The position numbers and the translations under genes were made by a program. Below the pieces are notes generated by a model, which was given only the letters and a program-made list of their open reading frames with translations, was not told the origin of the DNA and ran no database searches. A DNA stretch of 64,000 nt from Formosa sediminum. Its GTDB lineage: Bacteria; Bacteroidota; Bacteroidia; Flavobacteriales; Flavobacteriaceae. The stretch is taken from NCBI RefSeq assembly GCF_007197735.1, contig NZ_CP041637.1, positions 3,567,001 to 3,631,000 of the forward strand. Direction: 5' to 3'. Below, in pieces: positions 34,344 through 41,976 of the stretch (its first letter is position 1; every line of letters starts with the position of its first letter).

Positions 34344-36104
34344 ATGAAATCCCTTACACACCTCAATAAATATTTCCTTAAATATAAATACCAATTACTT
34401 TTTGGAATAATTATAACCATTGTTGCTCGTATTTTCATGCTATTTACACCTCGATTTGTGCGAGAAATATTTAAAGTAGTAGAAGATTATCATAATGGTA
34501 TTATAACAGACGTTAGCGTAGTACGTTCAGAACTTTTAGAAGATATCGCCTATATAATAGGTGCAGCTATAATTGCTGGTATTTTTACATTTTTAATGCG
34601 TCAGACTATAATTAATATGTCTAGACATATAGAGTTTGATTTAAAGAATGAAATCTACCAACAATACCAACGTTTATCGTTAAACTTTTACAAAAAAAAT
34701 AGAACGGGAGATTTAATGAATCGTATTAGTGAAGATGTTAGTCGTGTGCGTATGTATGCTGGTCCAGCCATAATGTATACTATAAACACTATTACATTAT
34801 TTATTATAGCGTTAATATATATGTATAGTGAAGCACCATCTCTTACACTTTATACGGTATTACCACTTCCTTTCTTATCGCTTGCCATCTACAGACTAAG
34901 TAAAGAAATACATAAACGCAGTACCATTGTACAAGTATATTTATCTAAACTATCAACCTTTACTCAAGAAAGTTTTAGCGGTATTTCAGTAATAAAAGCA
35001 AATGGTATTGAACCACAAACGTCTGAAAATTTTGAAACGCTTTCGCAAGGTAGCAAAGACAAACAACTCGCGTTAGTTCGTGTCCAAGCCTTCTTTTTTC
35101 CTATGATGGTGTTATTAATTGGTGCAAGTAACTTAATTGTAATTTATATAGGAGGAAGACAATATATAGATGGAGAAATTGAAAGTTTAGGAACCATTGC
35201 CGAATTTATTATATACGTAAATATGCTTACCTGGCCAGTGGCAACTGTTGGTTGGGTTACATCTATAATTCAGCAAGCTGAAGCATCTCAAAAACGTATT
35301 AACGAATTTTTAAACATAAAACCTGAAATTAGTAATACTACTGAAGCTCCTTCTAACATTAATGGGAATATAGAGTTTAACAACGTGTCATTTACCTACG
35401 ATGACACTAATATACAAGCATTAAAAAATATTAGTTTTTCAATAAATAAAGGAGAAACATTAGCCATTATAGGTAAGACTGGCTCTGGAAAATCTACCAT
35501 TTTAGATTTAATAGGCCGCTTATACGATTGTAATTCTGGAGAAATACGTATAGATAACACAAAAATAAGTCAACTTAATTTATACAGTTTAAGAGACAGC
35601 ATAGGCTATGTTCCCCAAGAAGCATTTTTGTTTTCAGATACCATAAAGAATAATATTAAATTTGGAAAAGAAGATGCCACAGAACAAGATGTAATTGAAG
35701 CAGCTAAACTATCACAAGTACACGAAAACATTTCTAAATTTTCTAAAGGCTACAATACAGTATTAGGAGAACGCGGTATTACATTATCTGGAGGCCAAAA
35801 ACAACGTGTTTCAATTGCACGAGCAATAATTAAAGACCCTAAAATTTTATTATTCGACGATTGTTTATCAGCTGTAGATACAGAAACAGAAGAAAAAATA
35901 CTTAAAAACTTATACAACGTATCCTCTGGTAAAACAACCGTAATTGTAAGTCACAGAGTCTCTTCTGCAAAAAATGCAGATAAAATTATTGTTTTAGACG
36001 ATGGCGAAATTATTCAGCAAGGTACACACGACTCATTAATTAACATAGAAGGTTATTACAAAACCTTATATTTAAAGCAACTTAGTGAAAAAGAAATATC
36101 ATAA
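34344..36104 (+). CDS. ABC transporter, fused permease and ATPase (exporter half)
   Basis: A 586-residue ABC exporter of type IV fold (MsbA/YheI class). Six hydrophobic segments lie in residues about 15-305 and the ATPase domain is about 340-580. It has Walker A G-K-T-G-S-G-K-S-T, signature L-S-G-G-Q-K-Q-R and a histidine switch I-V-S-H-R. The Walker B ends Asp505-Asp506 (F-D-D-C-L-S-A-V-D), with Asp where the catalytic glutamate normally is. In known heterodimeric exporters such a half carries the degenerate site, but no partner half is next to it. Substrate unknown. Confidence 0.9.
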   Translation: MKSLTHLNKYFLKYKYQLLFGIIITIVARIFMLFTPRFVREIFKVVEDYHNGIITDVSVVRSELLEDIAYIIGAAIIAGIFTFLMRQTIINMSRHIEFDLKNEIYQQYQRLSLNFYKKNRTGDLMNRISEDVSRVRMYAGPAIMYTINTITLFIIALIYMYSEAPSLTLYTVLPLPFLSLAIYRLSKEIHKRSTIVQVYLSKLSTFTQESFSGISVIKANGIEPQTSENFETLSQGSKDKQLALVRVQAFFFPMMVLLIGASNLIVIYIGGRQYIDGEIESLGTIAEFIIYVNMLTWPVATVGWVTSIIQQAEASQKRINEFLNIKPEISNTTEAPSNINGNIEFNNVSFTYDDTNIQALKNISFSINKGETLAIIGKTGSGKSTILDLIGRLYDCNSGEIRIDNTKISQLNLYSLRDSIGYVPQEAFLFSDTIKNNIKFGKEDATEQDVIEAAKLSQVHENISKFSKGYNTVLGERGITLSGGQKQRVSIARAIIKDPKILLFDDCLSAVDTETEEKILKNLYNVSSGKTTVIVSHRVSSAKNADKIIVLDDGEIIQQGTHDSLINIEGYYKTLYLKQLSEKEIS

Positions 36105-36362
36105 TTTGTTGTTTAGTATTTCTTTTTTTTAGATTTTTGAAAGGAAATTTGCTTTATGTTTACAACTAAATTGAATTTCTGTTTTAATATTTTTTACGTT
36201 ATTATAGCTTAAAATTCTTACGCTATATTAATAAAACATAATAATCATTTATTAAAAATCTTGTAACACACTCAAGATTAATAGTATTTGAAATTTAAGA
36301 CAAACCAATTAAAAGCATTATTAGCAATTAAAATAAACATTTAAATCTTATAATAGTAAAAT

Positions 36363-36755
36363 ATGAGTATGGATACTAATGGCATGATGGAGAAAGAGGA
36401 AATTTTTTCTAAAGTATTAAGAGCAGGTAGACGAACGTATTTCTTTGATGTTAGAGCTACCAAAGCTGGTGATTATTATTTAACAATTACAGAAAGTAAA
36501 AAATTCACTAACGATGATGGATCATACCATTATAAAAAACATAAAATATATTTATACAAAGAAGATTTTTCTGAGTTTAGAGATATTTTAAATGAAATGA
36601 CTGATTTTATTATTGAAGAAAAAGGAGATGAAGTTATTAGTGAGCGTCATCAAAAAGATTTCAAAAAAGAGTACGAAGATAGTGAGGAAGAGATTATTGG
36701 AGTAAACCATAATTCCGCCGAAAAATTTACAGATATTAGTTTTGATGATATTTAA
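36363..36755 (+). CDS. PUR family DNA/RNA-binding protein (DUF3276)
   Basis: A 130-residue protein of the bacterial PUR-alpha-like family (DUF3276). Features are the I-F-S-K-V-L-R-A-G-R-R-T-Y-F-F-D-V-R start, the Y-Y-L-T-I-T-E-S-K-K strand and H-K-I-Y-L-Y-K-E-D-F, which make the Whirly-like nucleic-acid-binding fold. The last 40 residues are acidic and probably disordered. Family proteins bind single-stranded nucleic acid; the role in this organism is unknown. It has a 258-bp upstream gap in which I see no clear promoter or other gene, and a strong terminator follows it. Confidence 0.9.
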   Translation: MSMDTNGMMEKEEIFSKVLRAGRRTYFFDVRATKAGDYYLTITESKKFTNDDGSYHYKKHKIYLYKEDFSEFRDILNEMTDFIIEEKGDEVISERHQKDFKKEYEDSEEEIIGVNHNSAEKFTDISFDDI

Positions 36756-36777
36756 TCCTTAAAACATATTTAATATA

Positions 36778-36805
36778 AAGCCGTTACTGTGTAACGGCTT
36801 TTTTT
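36778..36805 (+). terminator. Terminator after the PUR protein gene
   Basis: A 10-bp stem AAGCCGTTAC/GTAACGGCTT (36778-36787, 36791-36800, loop TGT) is followed by a run of Ts. It may also serve the converging acyltransferase gene. Confidence 0.85.
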
Positions 36806-36822
36806 ATAACCATAAATAAGTA

Positions 36823-37860
36823 TTAAATTTTAACTGCTAATAATGCCAAGAATACTATACCTAATATAATATTGAAGGCTAAAGACCAACTCAAGCTAAG
36901 TCCTAAAATTATAAAAACAATTAGCAACCATACTGGTACAAGTGTAACGCCTAAAGCAAATCTAAATGTACCTGTAAACTCTTGTTCTTCAATTTTTGGT
37001 TTAACAACAAAAGTCCACATAGCATAGACGGGACCTAACACAATTTTTAAAAGCATAGTTAATACTTTTTTAAAAGGTTTTAGAAGCGATGCAGATGTAC
37101 TAAATCCTACTAATTTTTCTCCACTATTTAAATAATGATTTATAAGCTTTGGTTTTAAAAAATCTGCACCTTCCTGTTCTAAATTTTTAATTACAACATC
37201 GTAATTATCATCAATATGTGTGGTAAGTAATTGTATTTGATCTTGAATATCTTTTTTTAAGGCATTTACCGCATCTGCTTTTTTTAAATTAGAATACATT
37301 TTTGCAGAGATAGGTTTCCCTATATTTAAATACATACTATCTGCAAATGCTTTGGGATTTTCGTAGTTTACTCCAATAGGTAAAAGCTGCAAATCTAAAT
37401 CGGGATAAGTCTCTAATGTTCCTAAAATAATACGTGTAAAACCTTTACTTAACGGACGAACTTTTCGGTTTATATTATGGCTGCCTTCGGGAAAAACCAC
37501 GAGGGCTTCATTGATTTTTAATAAATCCTTACAAACTTCAAAAACCTCATTGTTATTTGTAATATTTTGCCATCCGTCTCTAACCCGATATACAGGAAGC
37601 ATATTTAAACCTTTTAATAATTTAGCGACCAAAGGTTTTTTAAAAACTGCAGCACGCGTTAAATAATAACAAAACCGTCTAGATTGCGTTGCTATTAATA
37701 ACGGATCTAACAATCCATTTTGATGATTAGACAATATTAAAACAGGCTTAGTTTTCGGTACAAATTGCAACCCATTTACATGTATTTTTTTATAATAAAA
37801 AAATAAACCTAAAGACATATACGCCTTTACTACATGTAACTTAATGTATTTAAAAATCAT
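36823..37860 (-). CDS. Lysophospholipid acyltransferase family protein
   Basis: A 345-residue membrane enzyme of the PlsC-like superfamily. The catalytic motif reads N-H-Q-N-G-L-L-D, i.e. H-x5-D rather than the usual H-x4-D, a variant seen in Gat1/Sct1-type glycerol-3-phosphate acyltransferases. The second motif F-P-E-G-S-H-N and a P-I-G-V-N-Y stretch follow. Two hydrophobic segments lie near the C-terminus (about 260-345). It probably acylates glycerol-phosphate or lysophospholipid in membrane lipid synthesis. It is separate from the csaA gene by 74 bp. Confidence 0.88.
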   Translation of the reverse strand: MIFKYIKLHVVKAYMSLGLFFYYKKIHVNGLQFVPKTKPVLILSNHQNGLLDPLLIATQSRRFCYYLTRAAVFKKPLVAKLLKGLNMLPVYRVRDGWQNITNNNEVFEVCKDLLKINEALVVFPEGSHNINRKVRPLSKGFTRIILGTLETYPDLDLQLLPIGVNYENPKAFADSMYLNIGKPISAKMYSNLKKADAVNALKKDIQDQIQLLTTHIDDNYDVVIKNLEQEGADFLKPKLINHYLNSGEKLVGFSTSASLLKPFKKVLTMLLKIVLGPVYAMWTFVVKPKIEEQEFTGTFRFALGVTLVPVWLLIVFIILGLSLSWSLAFNIILGIVFLALLAVKI

Positions 37861-37934
37861 CTAAAATTTTGGATTAAACTACAAGAAATAAAGCTAAAAA
37901 TATTCTTGAAATAAAAGCATAAAACTAAAATAAA

Positions 37935-38270
37935 TTAAAGTACAGGTGTTCCATTTTTAACTTGATGCTCTGGATATAATAACATAACATCTTTGGCTTT
38001 CACTGCTCCAACAACTAAACACTCACTCATAAATTTAGCAATTTGCTTTTTCGGAAAATTTACAACTGCTACAATTTGTTTATGTAGCAAATCCTCTTTA
38101 GCATATAACGTTGTAATCTGAGCAGATGTTTTTTTAACACCTAGTACTCCAAAATCAATAATAAGTTGATAAGCTGGATTTCGAGCTTCAGGAAAATCAT
38201 TAACTTCCATTATAGTTCCTATACGTAAATCGATAGCACTAAAATCTTCAAAATTTATGGTTGGTTTCAT
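37935..38270 (-). CDS. csaA: tRNA-binding domain protein CsaA
   Basis: A 111-residue stand-alone tRNA-binding (EMAP-like) domain. It has the CsaA pattern: F-S-A-I-D-L-R-I-G-T-I, N-P-A-Y-Q-L-I-I-D-F-G, S-A-Q-I-T, and V-V-N-F-P-K-K-Q-I-A. CsaA is described as a chaperone-like, tRNA-binding protein assisting export in other bacteria. It is a single gene transcribed away from the thioredoxin-family gene; the two starts are 46 bp apart. Confidence 0.93.
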   Translation of the reverse strand: MKPTINFEDFSAIDLRIGTIMEVNDFPEARNPAYQLIIDFGVLGVKKTSAQITTLYAKEDLLHKQIVAVVNFPKKQIAKFMSECLVVGAVKAKDVMLLYPEHQVKNGTPVL

Positions 38271-38316
38271 TTTTTAAAAATACGAATTATTACGAACTTT
38301 GATAAAAATATAAATA

Positions 38317-38877
38317 ATGGCTAATACACCTTCTAACATGATGCCTCTTGGCACAACAGCTCCTAATTTTACTTTAAAAGATACAATTTCTGGTAAAACA
38401 ATGGCTTTAGATCAATTAAAAGGAGATAAAGCAACAGTAATTTTCTTTATATGTAATCACTGTCCGTTTGTAATACATGTTAATAAGCAGTTGGTACAAT
38501 TAGCTAAAGATTATAAGGCACTAGGTGTAAATTGTATTGCCATTTCTAGTAACGATATACTAAACTATCCGCAAGATGCTCCTGATAAAATGAAACAGGT
38601 AGCATTACAAGAAGGTTATATTTTCCCTTATTTATACGACGATACCCAAAGTGTTGCCCGTGCTTATGATGCTGCTTGTACACCAGATTTTTATGTTTTC
38701 GACAATAAATTATCACTTGAATATCGCGGACAATTAGACGATTCTAGACCAGGAAACAATGTTCCTGTAACAGGACAAGATATTAGACATGCATTAGATT
38801 GCATCCTTAATAATACCGAGAATTTAAATCTGCAAAAACCAAGTATTGGATGTAATATAAAGTGGTTTAAAGAGTAA
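38317..38877 (+). CDS. Thioredoxin-family protein (AhpC/TSA-like)
   Basis: A 186-residue cytoplasmic protein with a peroxiredoxin/thioredoxin-like fold and the redox pair C46-N-H-C49 in F-F-I-C-N-H-C-P-F. No signal peptide. Segments L-K-D-T-I-S-G-K and C-I-A-I-S-S-N-D fit the AhpC/TSA superfamily group with a CxxC motif. The natural substrate is unknown. Its 3' end overlaps the end of the converging DinB-type gene by 11 bp. Confidence 0.85.
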   Translation: MANTPSNMMPLGTTAPNFTLKDTISGKTMALDQLKGDKATVIFFICNHCPFVIHVNKQLVQLAKDYKALGVNCIAISSNDILNYPQDAPDKMKQVALQEGYIFPYLYDDTQSVARAYDAACTPDFYVFDNKLSLEYRGQLDDSRPGNNVPVTGQDIRHALDCILNNTENLNLQKPSIGCNIKWFKE

Positions 38878-39412
38878 TCCAGCCTTTACGTTCTAGCGCT
38901 TTTACTATATGTGCATAATGGTGGCTGCTATGCCAAGCATAATTTCCTATATTTTCTTTAACTGTAATGGTGCGGTTACTCTCTGGATGAATAAAACTTT
39001 TATTTAAATCTTGCTCATTAAGCGATTTTAAAAGATAAACCATACGTTTATGTACAGCTTCAATATGCATTAAGGACATACTAACTGGAGCTTTTATAGC
39101 ATCTTCTAAGTTAGACCATGCGTTTTGATCGTAAGCTTTAATAACGGGATTATCTTCTGTTAAACTCCATTTAAAACGCGTATAACTATGATGATGACTA
39201 TCTGCTATATGGTGTACTAATTGTCTAATAGTCCATCCATTTGGTCTATATTCAGTATCTAATTGAAAATCTGTTAAAGGTTGCACAATACCATTTAAGC
39301 GTTTGGGAAATTTATCTAGAACACCTATCCAATTCTCAATATGTTTAGATGTTATAACGTCTGGACAAACAAAATGTCCTACAGGATATTTCTGAGATTC
39401 TAAATTTTCCAT
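38867..39412 (-). CDS. YfiT-like DinB-fold metal-dependent protein
   Basis: A 181-residue four-helix-bundle protein of the DinB/YfiT superfamily. Histidines expected for the metal site are in L-V-H-H-I-A-D-S-H-H-H and A-W-H-S-S-H-H-Y-A-H. Members are named bacillithiol transferases or putative metal-dependent hydrolases. Bacillithiol use in this organism is not shown by the window, so I keep the function open. The start follows A-T-rich sequence, and 28 bp separate it from the DcaP-like porin gene, which ends upstream of it on the same strand. Confidence 0.85.
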   Translation of the reverse strand: MENLESQKYPVGHFVCPDVITSKHIENWIGVLDKFPKRLNGIVQPLTDFQLDTEYRPNGWTIRQLVHHIADSHHHSYTRFKWSLTEDNPVIKAYDQNAWSNLEDAIKAPVSMSLMHIEAVHKRMVYLLKSLNEQDLNKSFIHPESNRTITVKENIGNYAWHSSHHYAHIVKALERKGWITL

Positions 39413-39440
39413 AATTAAATTGCTATTTATTAATTCTTTT

Positions 39441-40550
39441 CTAAAAATAATACATAAATCCGAAACTTATACGCATTGCATCACGACTTTTATCAATATC
39501 TATTTCTTCAGTGTTTGCTAAGCCATTAATATTTAAATCTTTTACACCGTAATCTAACTCTATACCTACAGTCATTCTATCATAAGCATCATACATAAAG
39601 TTTAAAATACCATAATAATGTTGATGTTTAAAATCGCCAGCCAATACTAAAGTTTCATCAAAATTTTCAGCATTTATAATTACCAATCTTTCAGAATCAT
39701 GTAAACTAAATCGAGTAAACCCTAAAACGGCATTAGTGTGCAGTTTTTCTGTTATAAAATATTCGTAAGAAGCCCAACCGCCTATTGCTGGAGTGGGTTT
39801 TAAATTATTCTCGATAGCTGGATACCCATCATAGCCATTTCCTGCTACAGTAGTTAAATATGCCGAAATCCCTTTTCCTCCTACTAATTGAAATTGAATA
39901 TTATTTTTTTCAGGTTTATAAATTCCACTAAAAGTCACACCGTAACCGGTAAAATTATCTATTTTTTGATCTAATTTATACCTGATATGTCGCCATATAG
40001 ACGACATTCGTAAATGCCCCCATGTTTGTTTGTACTTTATTGCAAATGTAAGATCTGGAGTAAATTGATCTACCTCTTCTAACAGCGGCTGTAACTCTTG
40101 ATAAGCAAAATCAGTATCTATGGGAGCTTCTATACTTGCTTCATAAATCCAAGCTGTGTTATTAAAAGTATTTATATATTTTACATGTGGTGTTCTTATC
40201 CAAATTCCAGAAGGTGGTCCTTCCCACTCCATTATATTTGGCCAAATATCTTGATCTCCAAAATTATTCCACATTTGTCCTATTTGCCAATGTGTAGTTT
40301 CAACATAAGCTTTACGTAATCGCATTTGTCCGTTACCTCCCCAAAAGTCAGATTCTACAACCGCATAAATAACTTTCCCATTTTTCTGAACATAGGTTGT
40401 ACTTAATCGTAATTGAGTTTGGTTTAAATCGACATTTAAACTTTTTATATCATCTGTTTCAAACACATTAATAGCACCAACATTAAACGTTTCACTATCA
40501 TTTAATCCACCATAAATATCTAAGTAGCCATTCACTTTCATATTTAACAC
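39441..40550 (-). CDS. DcaP-like outer-membrane porin (intact body, signal peptide out of frame)
   Basis: An open frame of 369 codons from a GTG at 40550 encodes a beta-barrel. Parts match the DcaP-type porin pattern: a plug-like N-terminal start G-Y-L-D-I-Y, then R-K-A-Y-V-E, G-Q-M-W-N-N-F and E-G-P-P-S-G-I-W. The remainder has alternating strands, ending M-Y-Y-F as outer-membrane proteins often do. No signal peptide is present in this frame, yet one is encoded in the same region in other frames (see the 40543-40673 entry). The gene is probably damaged, or the assembly has small indel errors. It lies 28 bp upstream of the YfiT-like gene on the same strand. Substrate unknown. Confidence 0.75.
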   Translation of the reverse strand: MLNMKVNGYLDIYGGLNDSETFNVGAINVFETDDIKSLNVDLNQTQLRLSTTYVQKNGKVIYAVVESDFWGGNGQMRLRKAYVETTHWQIGQMWNNFGDQDIWPNIMEWEGPPSGIWIRTPHVKYINTFNNTAWIYEASIEAPIDTDFAYQELQPLLEEVDQFTPDLTFAIKYKQTWGHLRMSSIWRHIRYKLDQKIDNFTGYGVTFSGIYKPEKNNIQFQLVGGKGISAYLTTVAGNGYDGYPAIENNLKPTPAIGGWASYEYFITEKLHTNAVLGFTRFSLHDSERLVIINAENFDETLVLAGDFKHQHYYGILNFMYDAYDRMTVGIELDYGVKDLNINGLANTEEIDIDKSRDAMRISFGFMYYF

Positions 40551-40673
40551 CTAAACTGGTTTTAAACCTAGGAGATTTGCCAACAGAATCTTGAGAAGTA
40601 ACTGTTAAAAAAGGATCTTGAGCATAGGTAAAAAAACTATGCATAAACATATTGTGGTTAGTACTAACTTCAT
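40543..40673 (-). pseudogene. Frameshifted 5' end of the DcaP-like porin gene
   Basis: From an ATG at 40673 the frame encodes M-K-L-V-L-T-T-I-C-L-C-I-V-F, a signal-peptide core. At an A7 run (40630-40636, T7 in the gene) it must slip to the next frame to give F-F-T-Y-A-Q-D-P-F-L-T-V and then R-F-K-T-S-L-G-V. At an AAA (40543-40545 region) it must slip back to enter M-K-V-N-G-Y. One missing and one extra base restore a full-length exported porin. Either the gene is inactive or both homopolymers are sequencing errors. Confidence 0.75.
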
Positions 40674-40735
40674 TGATTATTAGTTTACTGTATTAAGTTA
40701 CTCCTTTTTTTAAAAACTATTTAAATACAAGACAT

Positions 40736-40760
40736 AAAAAAAGCTACCAAAAGGTAGCTT
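40736..40760 (-). terminator. Terminator of the peptidyl-prolyl isomerase gene
   Basis: AAGCTACC (40741-40748) pairs with GGTAGCTT (40753-40760), loop AAAA, with a T-run on the minus strand. Confidence 0.8.
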
Positions 40761-40784
40761 CTTAATTGTATGCTCATTAAATGA

Positions 40785-41720
40785 TTATTTTACATCCATT
40801 AATTCTACATCGAAAATTAAAGTCGCATTTGGAGGAATAACTCCACCTGCACCACGAGAACCATATCCTAAATCGCTAGGAATAACTAAACGTGCTTTAT
40901 CACCTACTTCTAATAATTGAATTCCTTCATCCCATCCTGAAATAACCTGACCAACACCAATTGGAAATTCGATAGGCTCTTTTCTTTTATATGAAGAATC
41001 AAAAACAGTTCCGTCTTCTAGCTGTCCTTTATAATGCACAGAAACAGTTTGTCCTTTAGTTGCTTTTTTACCGCTTTTTGAAGCTTGTAATACTTGGTAA
41101 CGTAAACCACTCTTTGTTTTATTAAAACCAGCAGCAATTTTATCTAGTGCTGCATCTTGCGCAGCTCTAGCTTCAGCTAAACGTTTTTCACGAGACCCTT
41201 CAAAAGTTCTAAAAGCCTCTACAGCATTAAATGCCTGAGCTGCATCACCAACTCTAACTATTTCTAAACTTTCAATACTATCGCCTTGAGCTGTTGCATC
41301 TACCACGTCTTGGCCTTCTACGACATGTCCAAAAACGGTGTGTGCATTATCTAACCATGGCGTTTCTACGTGTGTGATAAAAAACTGACTTCCATTTGTT
41401 CCTGGTCCTGCATTTGCCATAGAAAGTATCCCTGGACGGTCATGCTTTAATTCTGGATGAAATTCATCGTCAAATTTATATCCAGCGTCACCAGTTCCTG
41501 TTCCTAGCGGGCAACCACCTTGAATCATAAAATCTGGAATCACACGGTGAAATTTTAAACCATCATAATATGGTGTTCCTTGTGGCTTAACCGAATTTTC
41601 TAAATTCCCTTCCGCCAAAGCAACAAAATTACCTACCGTACCTGGTGTTTTTTCAAATTCTAAGGCTACTAATATGGTACCTTTTGTTGTATTAAACTTT
41701 GCGTATAATCCGTCTTGCAT
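40785..41720 (-). CDS. Dual peptidyl-prolyl isomerase, cyclophilin-FKBP fusion
   Basis: A 311-residue cytoplasmic protein without a signal peptide. Residues about 1-170 are a cyclophilin ([30 protein letters not shown]). A charged linker ([11 protein letters not shown]) leads to an FKBP domain at about 210-311 ([31 protein letters not shown]). Both domains catalyse proline cis-trans isomerisation. Such cyclophilin-FKBP fusions (CFBP) are known from Flavobacterium. A -7 box lies 23 bp upstream. Confidence 0.95.
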   Translation of the reverse strand: MQDGLYAKFNTTKGTILVALEFEKTPGTVGNFVALAEGNLENSVKPQGTPYYDGLKFHRVIPDFMIQGGCPLGTGTGDAGYKFDDEFHPELKHDRPGILSMANAGPGTNGSQFFITHVETPWLDNAHTVFGHVVEGQDVVDATAQGDSIESLEIVRVGDAAQAFNAVEAFRTFEGSREKRLAEARAAQDAALDKIAAGFNKTKSGLRYQVLQASKSGKKATKGQTVSVHYKGQLEDGTVFDSSYKRKEPIEFPIGVGQVISGWDEGIQLLEVGDKARLVIPSDLGYGSRGAGGVIPPNATLIFDVELMDVK

Positions 41721-41742
41721 TTGTTTCTATTTTAATGTCCCG

Positions 41743-41750
41743 CAAATATA
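41743..41750 (-). promoter_or_regulatory. Candidate -7 box of the PPIase gene
   Basis: The minus-strand sequence TATATTTG matches TAnnTTTG, 23 bp before the ATG at 41720. Confidence 0.4.
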
Positions 41751-41854
41751 GAAAAATGATTGGCTAATAAAAAACACCGGTGCATTATCATGGTGTTAAG
41801 AGCCAATGATGTATAATTTTTTAAACATGATAAAAATCAGTTCATATTTCGTAA

Positions 41855-41881
41855 AAAAATCTGTTCTTTGCACAGATTTTT
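41855..41881 (+). other. Terminator-like hairpin in the pta leader
   Basis: AAAAATCTGT (41855-41864) pairs with ACAGATTTTT (41872-41881), 10 bp with a 7-nt loop, followed by an AT-rich tract. No + strand gene precedes it, so it is either an attenuator, the end of a small RNA, or chance. Confidence 0.35.
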
Positions 41882-41976
41882 ATAACTTTTTCAATAAGAA
41901 CAACTTTATGGTTTAGTTTTTGTTAAAATAAGGCTAAAAATCATTAATTTCGTAAAAAACAAAACAATTTTTAGTA

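Noticed and set aside
36105-36362. A gene or riboswitch in the 258-bp leader of the PUR gene
   Set aside because: AT-rich with stops in all frames and no strong hairpin or known aptamer pattern visible.
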